A stretch of 52,816 nucleotides of DNA. Origin: Lachnospiraceae bacterium (GTDB lineage Bacteria > Bacillota > Clostridia > Lachnospirales > Lachnospiraceae). The DNA is taken from positions 1 to 52,816 of the forward strand of contig JAFZRZ010000047.1 in assembly GCA_017619635.1 (NCBI GenBank), given 5' to 3'. Both the position numbers and the translations under genes were made by a program. The notes under the pieces were generated by a model. That model made no database searches, was not told where the DNA came from, and saw nothing but the letters and a program-made list of their open reading frames with translations. Positions 1-7,011 of the stretch are shown here, in pieces; positions within the stretch are counted from its first letter, which is position 1, and each line of letters starts with the position of its first letter.

Positions 1-2370
1 ATTGTCGGTTACTTTCACATACGAATCGGTAACACCTATCTCAACTGCTATAAAGCCACCCGATGTTCCTTCCATGTCACCCTTCTTTGAAGAAGCTTCG
101 GTCTGAAGTTTTAAATCGGCATTGAGTTCAACATTGCCACCTGCATTGAGCACGCTGTCTCCGGCCACCTTGATATGTGTATCGCTTACTCCGATCGAAA
201 GAGCTATCGCTACGGGAAGCTTGCCTGTACTTGCCTCACCCTTGACATTGATATCGGAAGTTGCATCCGCTGTTATGTCTCCGCCGGATTTGAGCTTAGC
301 ACTCTCTATATCAATATGTACATCTGATACTGCAAGTCCGAATGCCAATGGTATAAATAATGAAGCAAGCATATCGTTGCTGACATCGATCATAACCGTT
401 GCTGCTGCCTTGAGGATGATGTTCCTGCTCGCCTCAAGTGCACCCTTAAGGTTGATACCTGACTCGCCGACTTTAATATTGAGGAAGTTGAGGTCATCAT
501 CAATACCGGTCTGTCCGAACAGGTCAAGCAGATCATGTGTCTGGCTTGTAGTTGCTTCTATAGAAATGCTGCCCACCTTTGCGATAAGCTTTGCATTCTC
601 CTCAACGGTAACAACCGCTTTTGAATAGAAGTCCATGAAGCTTCCGGAAAGTTCTCCGTTTTCTCCAACGGTCTGTCCTGTCATTTGTTCAAACTCTGTT
701 GTATTAAGTTTGTAAAGATCATCAGTGTCGATCGCGTTGATCTTAATATCCAGTGCTGTGATGGTTCCGCTGATCGTAAGCTCTTTGGCTTTTATTACCA
801 GGTTCGCTCTCGGTACATTAAGATCACCTATCTTTACATCCTTGCCGTCACCTTCGATGATCAGCTTTGTCAGGAACAGATTTGTTTGGGTCCAGTTCGC
901 AGTCAACGCATCATCGAAGCTGCCTGTGTATCTGTAGTTCGTGAACGACTGTATACCTGATGCCGAAAGACTTGTTATGTTTTGTGTCTTTTTATTCTCA
1001 AGTGAATCGGTAAAGGTTTCGATATTTGGTATACCGTTTATCACAAGCTTCTTTGTCGAATCATTAAAAAGGATGATCTGATTTGTATTCTTTGATATCC
1101 TGTTATCCGTATCGGCAAGTATACCTATCAGGTCGAGTGTGTCATCTCCGGCTCCTGCGATTATGTTGACTGATCCGATCGCATTTGCAAGTGATGTGTC
1201 GATCTGTATAACATCATCTCCGTCTGCGGTGTTGATCTTAAGTGTTCCGTCTTGGTCATCCACTGTCGAAGCTGTGGAAGCTGATACATAATCTTCTCCG
1301 GCTCCGGTTTCGATGTTGGTATTGATCTTTCCGGAGGTCTGAACAAAACCTATCGTGTCGTCTCCGGCTCCCGAATCAACTTTTGCATTTTTTACATCAC
1401 CTTTGATATTGAGTGAGATGTTATCATTGCCTTTTGTTCCGAATACCTCTATCTTATTTTTGTCTGTTCCGGTCACATCGATCGTTCTGCCTTTTGAGAA
1501 ATACAAACCTGCCAGAACCGTGCTGATGTTGTTGATGATGATCGCGCCGTTAACATGTACTCCCGTTTCTGCTGCGGCATTGATCGTTTCCTTGTTGATT
1601 ATTTTTGTGCTTTCATCTGCCGGTGCATGTGAGCCTTCACTCAAAATGTAAAGAGTGAAATCATCGCTCAACTTTCCTGCGGCTACCTTGTCGGAAGAGA
1701 TCGTAACATCACCGTCGTATTCTCCGTCAGCAACCGTGATAGTTATGCTTTTGATCGACTGGTCGGTAACTCTTGAAAGTGCATCATCGATTGCTTTCTG
1801 AATAGCGTTCTGTGATTCAGTCACCGTCACCTTAGTCCATGTTGTTGTTGCCGGTGTTCCCGCTTCCGTATCAGCAGGTGTATCAACCTTGGTGATCTTA
1901 TCTGTACGGCCTGATGAATTTTCAAGTGCATCTGCCATACATTCCGGTGCGACTGCATCTCCGCCATCCGTCAGAGTGACACTTATGGAATCCGGAGTAA
2001 GTCCAGGATCGGTATGGGGATCCTTACTGAATGTCTCCGTAACAGTTATTGAGGGCATGTCATTCACATGCTCAGCTACCGGATCGGTTGATGTTGTCAA
2101 CGTGTTGGTCTCGGTACCACTCTGGTCCTTTATTACTTCAACGACGCTTGCGCTGCCTTCGGGCTGCTCGATCGTGATAGTCTCTTCAGCGACGTCTTCC
2201 GCTTCTTCCGCATATGCCGGAATGACTCCCGTATGCAGTATGGTCACAGACGCCAAAAAAGCGGCCAGTCCCATCGCCATCCTGAAACGGCGTTTGCTTG
2301 CGCGTATTCCTTTCGTTAATTTCATCTCGTCTGCTGACGATTGTTTTTCAAAGTAATCTTGACTCAACAT
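1..2370 (-). CDS. Large secreted adhesin-like protein with RTX-like repeats (partial, C-terminus off window)
   Basis: The minus-strand frame stays open from ATG at 2370 to the window edge, giving 790 residues with no stop; the rest lies left of the window. GGGGAAAG precedes the ATG. Residues 1-50 form a long Gram-positive-style signal peptide: basic KRRFR, a hydrophobic core, then PAYA followed by an acidic stretch. At about residues 333-411 there are four RTX-like turns (GAGDDTIGF, GAGEDYV, DGDDVIQID, GAGDDTLDL), which in the hemolysin family bind calcium. After that come long stretches rich in I, V, N and D with alternating motifs such as INVKGEAST and NAGGNVELNA, as in beta-helical filamentous adhesins. 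A cell-surface adhesion or biofilm role is inferred. The TPR protein gene lies 80 bases upstream and is probably co-transcribed. Confidence 0.8.
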   Translation of the reverse strand, partial: MLSQDYFEKQSSADEMKLTKGIRASKRRFRMAMGLAAFLASVTILHTGVIPAYAEEAEDVAEETITIEQPEGSASVVEVIKDQSGTETNTLTTSTDPVAEHVNDMPSITVTETFSKDPHTDPGLTPDSISVTLTDGGDAVAPECMADALENSSGRTDKITKVDTPADTEAGTPATTTWTKVTVTESQNAIQKAIDDALSRVTDQSIKSITITVADGEYDGDVTISSDKVAAGKLSDDFTLYILSEGSHAPADESTKIINKETINAAAETGVHVNGAIIINNISTVLAGLYFSKGRTIDVTGTDKNKIEVFGTKGNDNISLNIKGDVKNAKVDSGAGDDTIGFVQTSGKINTNIETGAGEDYVSASTASTVDDQDGTLKINTADGDDVIQIDTSLANAIGSVNIIAGAGDDTLDLIGILADTDNRISKNTNQIILFNDSTKKLVINGIPNIETFTDSLENKKTQNITSLSASGIQSFTNYRYTGSFDDALTANWTQTNLFLTKLIIEGDGKDVKIGDLNVPRANLVIKAKELTISGTITALDIKINAIDTDDLYKLNTTEFEQMTGQTVGENGELSGSFMDFYSKAVVTVEENAKLIAKVGSISIEATTSQTHDLLDLFGQTGIDDDLNFLNIKVGESGINLKGALEASRNIILKAAATVMIDVSNDMLASLFIPLAFGLAVSDVHIDIESAKLKSGGDITADATSDINVKGEASTGKLPVAIALSIGVSDTHIKVAGDSVLNAGGNVELNADLKLQTEASSKKGDMEGTSGGFIAVEIGVTDSYVKVTDN

Positions 2371-2450
2371 GTCTTTCCCCTTGATATTTGTATTCAATCT
2401 TGTGATCTTCATATCGTTCATCATCAGTTCCATCTGTTTTTATTCGCGTT

Positions 2451-3488
2451 TTACTCTTCTTTTATCTCAAATAATTGATTTATCAACTCGGTCGCCATCT
2501 GTGCCGTTTCTTCATTCCTGTCTTCTTCGTCGTATTCGATGGCTGCTTTCAGATCGTTGAATGTTCCTTCGTGATCGGGTTCCTCCAGCGAGAATTTACA
2601 TACGGCTCTTGAGTAATAACAATACTGCTTCATGTAGCCAATGTTTATTGATCTTGTGAACTCTTCAACCGCTTTGTCATAATCACCGTCCGCCATAAAG
2701 CAAACGCCTTTGTCATAAGCCACATCCGGATATGCTTCTTCGTAACCCGTCATCTTTGTGAGATGCTTCATGGCTCCTGCGAAATCCTCACGTCCCAGAG
2801 CTATCACCGCCAATGTGTGCTCCACATCGTTTTTGTAGGTTCCATCCTTGTCGTATTCCGTCAATAATCCGCATTGAACCTCGGCTTCTTCGGTCTTTCC
2901 TTCACTCATGAGTGCCTGTAGATAAGTCGCTCTCATGTCCGTATCTTCCGGTGCAATCTCGAGGTATGCAGCCAGGGTTTTCTCCAGATTCTCAATGTCG
3001 TTTGCCGTGTAATAGATCTGGATCAGAACCATGTACGCATCGCTTGAATCCGGCTTGCATTCGATGACCGATTCAAGCGCTTTTACCGCCTCATCATTGC
3101 GTCCCAGAAGGGTCAATAAACAGCCTTTCTTCGTTAACAGTTCTGCGTAGAAGTCTTCTCTTTCATCCCGAGGACACATTTGCAAACACTTATCTATGTA
3201 AGTAAGAGCATCTTCATATCTTGCGGATCCTATGTAGATGCTCGCTGTCAGATAACAGTCATTCAAGTCATCCGTTCCTTTGAGTGTCTGGATCAGATTC
3301 CAGGTTCTTTCAGTTCTCTTTTTATTGATATATTCCGTGTTTTCAGCCAGGTATTTCATGGCTTCATTTGTCTCTTGTGCGGAGATCTTAATGCTTGTAA
3401 CCGTCCCTGCCCAATAGGTGACTACCATGGTCAAAACCAAAAATATCGCCGTCACACGGATCCAACTCTTCTTTTTTCTCGTCTTCAT
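2451..3488 (-). CDS. Membrane-anchored TPR repeat protein
   Basis: This 345-residue protein starts with a basic stretch (MKTRKKKSW) and one hydrophobic segment at about residues 11-33, with no clear cleavage site, so it is probably a membrane anchor with the rest outside. The remainder is helical and repeats the tetratricopeptide pattern, for example SARYEDALTYIDKCL, GRNDEAVKALESVIE, EDFAGAMKHL and GDYDKAVEEFTRSINIGY. TPR arrays bind other proteins; no catalytic motif is visible. It is followed by the large adhesin-like gene on the same strand, so a role in the secretion, assembly or anchoring of that protein is a reasonable guess from position only. Confidence 0.75.
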   Translation of the reverse strand: MKTRKKKSWIRVTAIFLVLTMVVTYWAGTVTSIKISAQETNEAMKYLAENTEYINKKRTERTWNLIQTLKGTDDLNDCYLTASIYIGSARYEDALTYIDKCLQMCPRDEREDFYAELLTKKGCLLTLLGRNDEAVKALESVIECKPDSSDAYMVLIQIYYTANDIENLEKTLAAYLEIAPEDTDMRATYLQALMSEGKTEEAEVQCGLLTEYDKDGTYKNDVEHTLAVIALGREDFAGAMKHLTKMTGYEEAYPDVAYDKGVCFMADGDYDKAVEEFTRSINIGYMKQYCYYSRAVCKFSLEEPDHEGTFNDLKAAIEYDEEDRNEETAQMATELINQLFEIKEE

Positions 3489-3653
3489 ACTCTTGTGTTT
3501 ACTTCGGTCTATATATTACCTTTCCAAAAAAGATCAAATTGTCATTTTTCTGAGTGGATTTTTTGTCATTTTGGAACATATTTTTGGACACAAAAAGACA
3601 ATATTATCCCACCGTTTCGATTGTATCACATAAATTTCATCCTGTGTTAAAGT

Positions 3654-3713
3654 GTGCACGAAATGCAGAAATTCGTGCACGAAATGCAAAAAAAATTTTC
3701 CGTGCTCGTGCAC
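3654..3713. repeat. GTGCACGAAATGCA direct repeats, 21-base period
   Basis: GTGCACGAAATGCA occurs exactly at 3654-3667 and 3675-3688; the second copy sits in the palindrome TTCGTGCACGAA. A further GTGCAC is at 3708-3713. The 21-base spacing equals two helical turns, as expected of tandem operator sites. The repeats lie about 165 bases upstream of the TPR gene start. Confidence 0.6.
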
Positions 3714-3814
3714 CGTTTCCATTTTGTCGGATTATGTAAATCAAACATCTTTTCGAAAACAAGCTGTTTATTCTTCTCAAAAATGATCCCGGTATCGCTT
3801 CAACATAAAAATCC

Positions 3815-4020
3815 CGGATCAGATTTTGGGTAAAATGCGGTCTTGGACACCAATCCGGTTTCTACCTATTATAAAGCAGCAAATCCTCATAATAGAATTT
3901 TAAGCCAGCGATGATAATCCTGCTTAGTAAAAATTTTAAAATCAGGATCAGATTTTTAACTTGGACACTCTTTGATTGTCCTTCATAACTCATCAGTTCA
4001 TGTTGACGGGGTCAGATTTC
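3815..4020. repeat. GGATCAGATTTT ... TTGGACAC repeated motif pair
   Basis: GGATCAGATTTT is followed by CTTGGACAC (3816-3850), and again by AACTTGGACAC (3945-3968). A third partial copy, GGGGTCAGATTTC, lies at 4008-4020. The pairing of two separated motifs twice suggests relics of a mobile or repetitive element rather than chance. No transposase is nearby. Confidence 0.4.
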
Positions 4021-4366
4021 GCTCCTCTTTTTTATCTTCTAAAGGCCAATTTTCGCACTAAACCCGCAGTATAATATGCATTATTTATGCATATTTATAC
4101 GTTCGCTTATAATTAAAAAACCATTGTTTTTTATCTTCTGTTCCCTCTTTTCAAAGCGTCATATGACACCAATTTCGATCAGTATCTTAAGTTTTTTACC
4201 TCTGATCTGACATCAAAAATGATCGCTAAACCGCTTTCATCAATCTAAAATTTTAAGTTTTTTGTCCAATCAGACAGACAATATCGCTTAAATTCCTCCA
4301 TATATTTTTACTTTCTGGAGCCGTTTACGACTAAAAATCCTGATCAAAACATGAGAAAATGACAAC

Positions 4367-4397
4367 AAAAAAGGCATCAAGCCTTCGCTCAATGCCT
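4367..4397 (-). terminator. Intrinsic terminator after the 4440-4925 gene
   Basis: Read on the minus strand, AGGCATTGAGC pairs fully (two wobbles) with GCTTGATGCCT, followed by TTTTTTG. It lies 43 bases after the stop of the minus-strand gene. Confidence 0.8.
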
Positions 4398-4439
4398 CAA
4401 TTCCTATTGTCTCGTTGCTCTTTTTTCTTTTTGGTGTGA

Positions 4440-4925
4440 TCAGATCATCCTAAAGCTTTCAGCCACCTCGTCTAAAACTTTCATAAGTACCTTTTCATCT
4501 TCTGTTCCGACATATTCCTTAGGGTATTCCATACACAATCCAAGCTTTTCTTTACTGTTTTTATTGTCCTTTTCAAAGGCATAATAGTATAACTGATCAC
4601 CGTAATACTCAGTCAAAGTCTTATACAGGAACATCCCGTTGGCCGGTTTCATACCTTCGGATAAGCCTTTTTCATTGTATGTTTCAATGGCTTCATAGAT
4701 ACCGGAATCTGTTAAAACCATGACACACGGAACGTCACTGTGCTTGTTTTCTCTGCCTTCAGAAGCATAAACTGCTAAGGCTTCTACCTCCATCGCATTC
4801 GATCTGGTCTGTTTAAAAGAGGTATCGATCTCATACTCAAAGCCTGCAGCGTCATCAGTGATCACATGCTTTTCTTTTGTAAGCTTTATTTTGTTTTTAT
4901 CCTTTGAAAAGCCAAACAATCCCAT
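4440..4925 (-). CDS. Hypothetical cytoplasmic protein, 161 residues
   Basis: I do not recognise the family. The ATG at 4925 (MGLFGFSKDKNK) is chosen over a TTG at 4955 because GGGTAAAG lies just upstream; the TTG would overlap the previous gene. The protein has no signal peptide or membrane segment, is rich in charged residues, and has an alternating strand-helix look, with a basic N-terminus (KDKNKIKLTKEKH) and a helical C-terminus (VLDEVAESFRMI). It is the last gene of a probable operon with the YbjQ-like protein and a small membrane protein, and ends at a strong terminator. Confidence 0.6.
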   Translation of the reverse strand: MGLFGFSKDKNKIKLTKEKHVITDDAAGFEYEIDTSFKQTRSNAMEVEALAVYASEGRENKHSDVPCVMVLTDSGIYEAIETYNEKGLSEGMKPANGMFLYKTLTEYYGDQLYYYAFEKDNKNSKEKLGLCMEYPKEYVGTEDEKVLMKVLDEVAESFRMI

Positions 4926-4947
4926 CTGCTTTACCCGAAACGATGCC

Positions 4948-5259
4948 TTACACAAACTTTACAGCTGTACCGTATGCTATTACCTCAGCTGCTCCCTGCA
5001 TGATGGCAGATGATGAGTATCTGATGTTCACAATAGCATCAGCACCAAGGTTTTCAGCCTCCATTACCATTCGCTTTGTTGCAAGAACTCTTGCTTCATT
5101 CATCATGTCGTTATATGCGGTAAGCTCACCACCAACAAGAGTCTTAAGTCCCTGTGTGATATCCTTTCCCACATTTTTTGACTGGATCGTACTGCCCTTT
5201 ACCAGGCCCAACATCTCAAGTTCTTTGCCGCTGATATAATCAGTATTTACTAAGATCAT
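4948..5259 (-). CDS. YbjQ/UPF0145 family protein
   Basis: The 103-residue sequence matches the YbjQ family in length and layout: early strand with NTDYISGKE, GST near residue 22, a central helix with ARVLATKRMVMEAENLGADAIVNIRY, and a C-terminal AYGTAVKF strand. The family forms a pentameric fold, is often labelled heavy-metal binding, and has no proven function. Its start overlaps the end of the small membrane protein gene at 5240-5464 by 20 bases, indicating translational coupling. Confidence 0.88.
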   Translation of the reverse strand: MILVNTDYISGKELEMLGLVKGSTIQSKNVGKDITQGLKTLVGGELTAYNDMMNEARVLATKRMVMEAENLGADAIVNIRYSSSAIMQGAAEVIAYGTAVKFV

Positions 5260-5464
5260 CCTCTTCTCCTCCTTTTATCTCGTTAATCCTCTGTATACAA
5301 ACATATATCATCAAACCCGCAAATATCAGCGGAATGATACCAATGATCACCTTAAAGATTCCCGGTACAGCATAGATCAGAAGGCCAAAATAGAGTATAT
5401 AATACAGTATAACCAATATTGTGACAACGATCGGTGCTATCATTTTCTTTTCATGCTCGTTCAT
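5240..5464 (-). CDS. Small two-helix membrane protein
   Basis: This 74-residue protein has a short charged N-terminus (MNEHEKKM), two hydrophobic segments at about residues 9-30 and 36-58, and a charged cytoplasm-like tail (KGGEEDDLSKY). No family is recognised. It is sandwiched between a GNAT gene 12 bases upstream and the YbjQ-like gene that overlaps its end, so the three are probably one transcript. Confidence 0.65.
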   Translation of the reverse strand: MNEHEKKMIAPIVVTILVILYYILYFGLLIYAVPGIFKVIIGIIPLIFAGLMIYVCIQRINEIKGGEEDDLSKY

Positions 5465-5476
5465 CTAATACCCCCT

Positions 5477-6247
5477 CTATGCATTATTCATCTCTTCCAC
5501 TGCTGTGATCGGCTTTATGCTCATCTCCGTCCAGGCAGGTAAAAATCCGCTCTTAACAGCATTCCTTACCGACCTTATATTTGACCATGCCGAACAGTAA
5601 AACGGCACCTTTCCACGTTTTAAGATCTCCAATGCAAGCTTGGAGGTTATCGCTGATGCAATACCCTTTCTTCTGTATTCGGGCAACACATCGACGCCTA
5701 TCTGCCACATATCTTTTGCATCTGCAGAGCATCCCGAGAGTCCTATAAGCTTATCTCCATCGTATGCACCTACGCCCAGAACATCCAGATTCTTCCTGTC
5801 ACTGCACAGTGCATTGGACCATTCTGGCAGATATAAACTCTCAAAATCAGCCTGTTGCAATACTTTAAACTCGTATTCACAAGGCAGATCTTCCATTCTG
5901 TCAGGATCAAAAAGATAGTATTCAGCCATAAAACATACTGTCTGTCCAAACGGTTTTATACGCTCGTTAAGCCAGTACATATTGGGTGTCTCAAAGCAGT
6001 GATAGAACTCAAATCTGTTTATGTACTCATTGACCACATCTGTCAATTCTTCAGTTGAAGCTACAACTATATTGTTACCATATGAGATAAAGTTACATCC
6101 GATAGGCAGTTTATAATATTTCTTTACATCCGGCCCCATCTTAAAAGGTACGATGACATTCTTATCTGAGAGAAAATCCTCAGCCTTACATCCTATATCC
6201 TGTGCCGACTGCTCCATTGCAATCTTCAGCATATCTTTATAATTCAT
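5477..6247 (-). CDS. GNAT family N-acetyltransferase
   Basis: The 256-residue protein carries the acetyl-CoA binding motif of GNAT enzymes near residue 195: VDVLPEYRRKGIASAI, with the Q/R-x-x-G-x-A pattern. A preceding GLSGCSAD strand and the following SAWSNIRSVRNAVKSGF helix (N and A/G typical of motif B) fit the fold. The N-terminal 110 residues are an additional domain of unknown specificity, similar in layout to larger two-part GNATs. Substrate is unknown. It begins a four-gene minus-strand group ending at the terminator near 4370. Confidence 0.8.
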   Translation of the reverse strand: MNYKDMLKIAMEQSAQDIGCKAEDFLSDKNVIVPFKMGPDVKKYYKLPIGCNFISYGNNIVVASTEELTDVVNEYINRFEFYHCFETPNMYWLNERIKPFGQTVCFMAEYYLFDPDRMEDLPCEYEFKVLQQADFESLYLPEWSNALCSDRKNLDVLGVGAYDGDKLIGLSGCSADAKDMWQIGVDVLPEYRRKGIASAITSKLALEILKRGKVPFYCSAWSNIRSVRNAVKSGFLPAWTEMSIKPITAVEEMNNA

Positions 6248-6264
6248 TATCTTTTTCCATCCGT

Positions 6265-6300
6265 ATAAAATACAAACAGGAGACCGCTTAGGATCTCCTG
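6265..6300 (-). terminator. Intrinsic terminator after the HEGEH protein gene
   Basis: On the minus strand CAGGAGA pairs with TCTCCTG around a 10-base loop, followed by TTTGTATTTT. It lies between the stop at 6346 and the next gene start at 6247. Confidence 0.7.
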
Positions 6301-6345
6301 TTGATCAATCTGATAAACTCTTAATCGAAGATTTCACTGCAATAA

Positions 6346-6876
6346 TCAGCCTGCAGCTTCAAAATTCATTCCACTCAACAATCCTCTGTCGCGGTTTTTC
6401 ATGTTCTTTGTATAAGGATTGTCCTCATTCTTGTATTGGATCTTGGTAGTTGTTGTTCCGCCTGACACATATACTCTGCCGCACTCCGGACATACCGCTG
6501 TATGTATGGCTACTGATGCCTGAAGGACTTTTCCTCCTCCCTCGGCAGCTTTCTTGTAAGCATTCGATACATGCTCGCCCTCATGTGCTCTGACTGCAGC
6601 ACCTGCTGCGCTTGGATCTATATGCTGTGCCGTCTGGAACGAAACATTACTCTCATCTGATCCATCCTGGTATTTTCTCTCTTTACATGTCTGACATTCT
6701 GCAGGAGATACCCTTTTACCGGGATGTACTTTGGTATCTTCACCCGGATTAAGCACCGGTTTTCCTGTTTCAGGAGTTCCGGTTATGCCCGCACCTGCTC
6801 CAACAGCCGCACTGTATGCGCCGCCGTATCCGTTATTCATTCCATATCCGTATGAACCTATTCCGAATGGTGACAT
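6346..6876 (-). CDS. SprA-like putative metalloprotease (HEGEH)
   Basis: The ATG at 6876 is preferred to 6882 because GGAGG lies six bases before it and would touch the earlier ATG. The 176-residue protein begins with a flexible Gly/Tyr/Ala-rich stretch (residues 1-30), then has CQTCKER, an RAHEGEHVSNAYKKA helix near residues 96-111 and CPECGRVYVSGG. HExxH is the zinc site of metallopeptidases; the arrangement matches the SprA-related family (often called CJM1_0395-type putative metalloproteases). The two CxxC pairs may bind a second zinc or form disulfides. There is no signal peptide. Proteolytic activity is inferred, not shown. Confidence 0.75.
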   Translation of the reverse strand: MSPFGIGSYGYGMNNGYGGAYSAAVGAGAGITGTPETGKPVLNPGEDTKVHPGKRVSPAECQTCKERKYQDGSDESNVSFQTAQHIDPSAAGAAVRAHEGEHVSNAYKKAAEGGGKVLQASVAIHTAVCPECGRVYVSGGTTTTKIQYKNEDNPYTKNMKNRDRGLLSGMNFEAAG

Positions 6877-7011
6877 GGGCATCCTCCTCTCCTTGAAGAA
6901 ACTAACCTAAATTAATAATATCACATTTACCTGTAAATTGCACTATTAATTTTCTGACAACTTGTCGTTCGATGGCATTTTGTCAAACTTTATTCTTCGT
7001 ATTACAGACAA

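Larger units (their letters stand above)
3489..4366. other. Long intergenic region with several repeat families
   Basis: No convincing gene is present. The region is AT-rich and holds a 14-base direct repeat with 21-base period (3654-3688) and a GGATCAGATTTT/TTGGACAC repeat pair (3815-3968, with a further partial copy near 4010). Short open frames here translate low-complexity repeats (FLHFVH) and look like chance. Upstream signals for the TPR gene must lie at its left end. Confidence 0.6.

Noticed and set aside
122..2356. Plus-strand open frames over the first 2.4 kb
   Set aside because: They are antisense shadows of the long adhesin-like minus-strand frame, which has a signal peptide, ribosome site and repeats.
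3534..3722. Minus-strand ORF of 62 residues over the 14-base repeats
   Set aside because: It reads low-complexity repeats (FLHFVH) produced by the DNA repeats, has no ribosome site and no recognisable domain.
3489..4366. CRISPR array
   Set aside because: The repeats number two or three and are not regularly spaced spacer units; no cas genes occur in the window.
4923..4955. TTG start at 4955 for the 4440 gene
   Set aside because: It would overlap the YbjQ-like gene and has no ribosome site, whereas the ATG at 4925 does.
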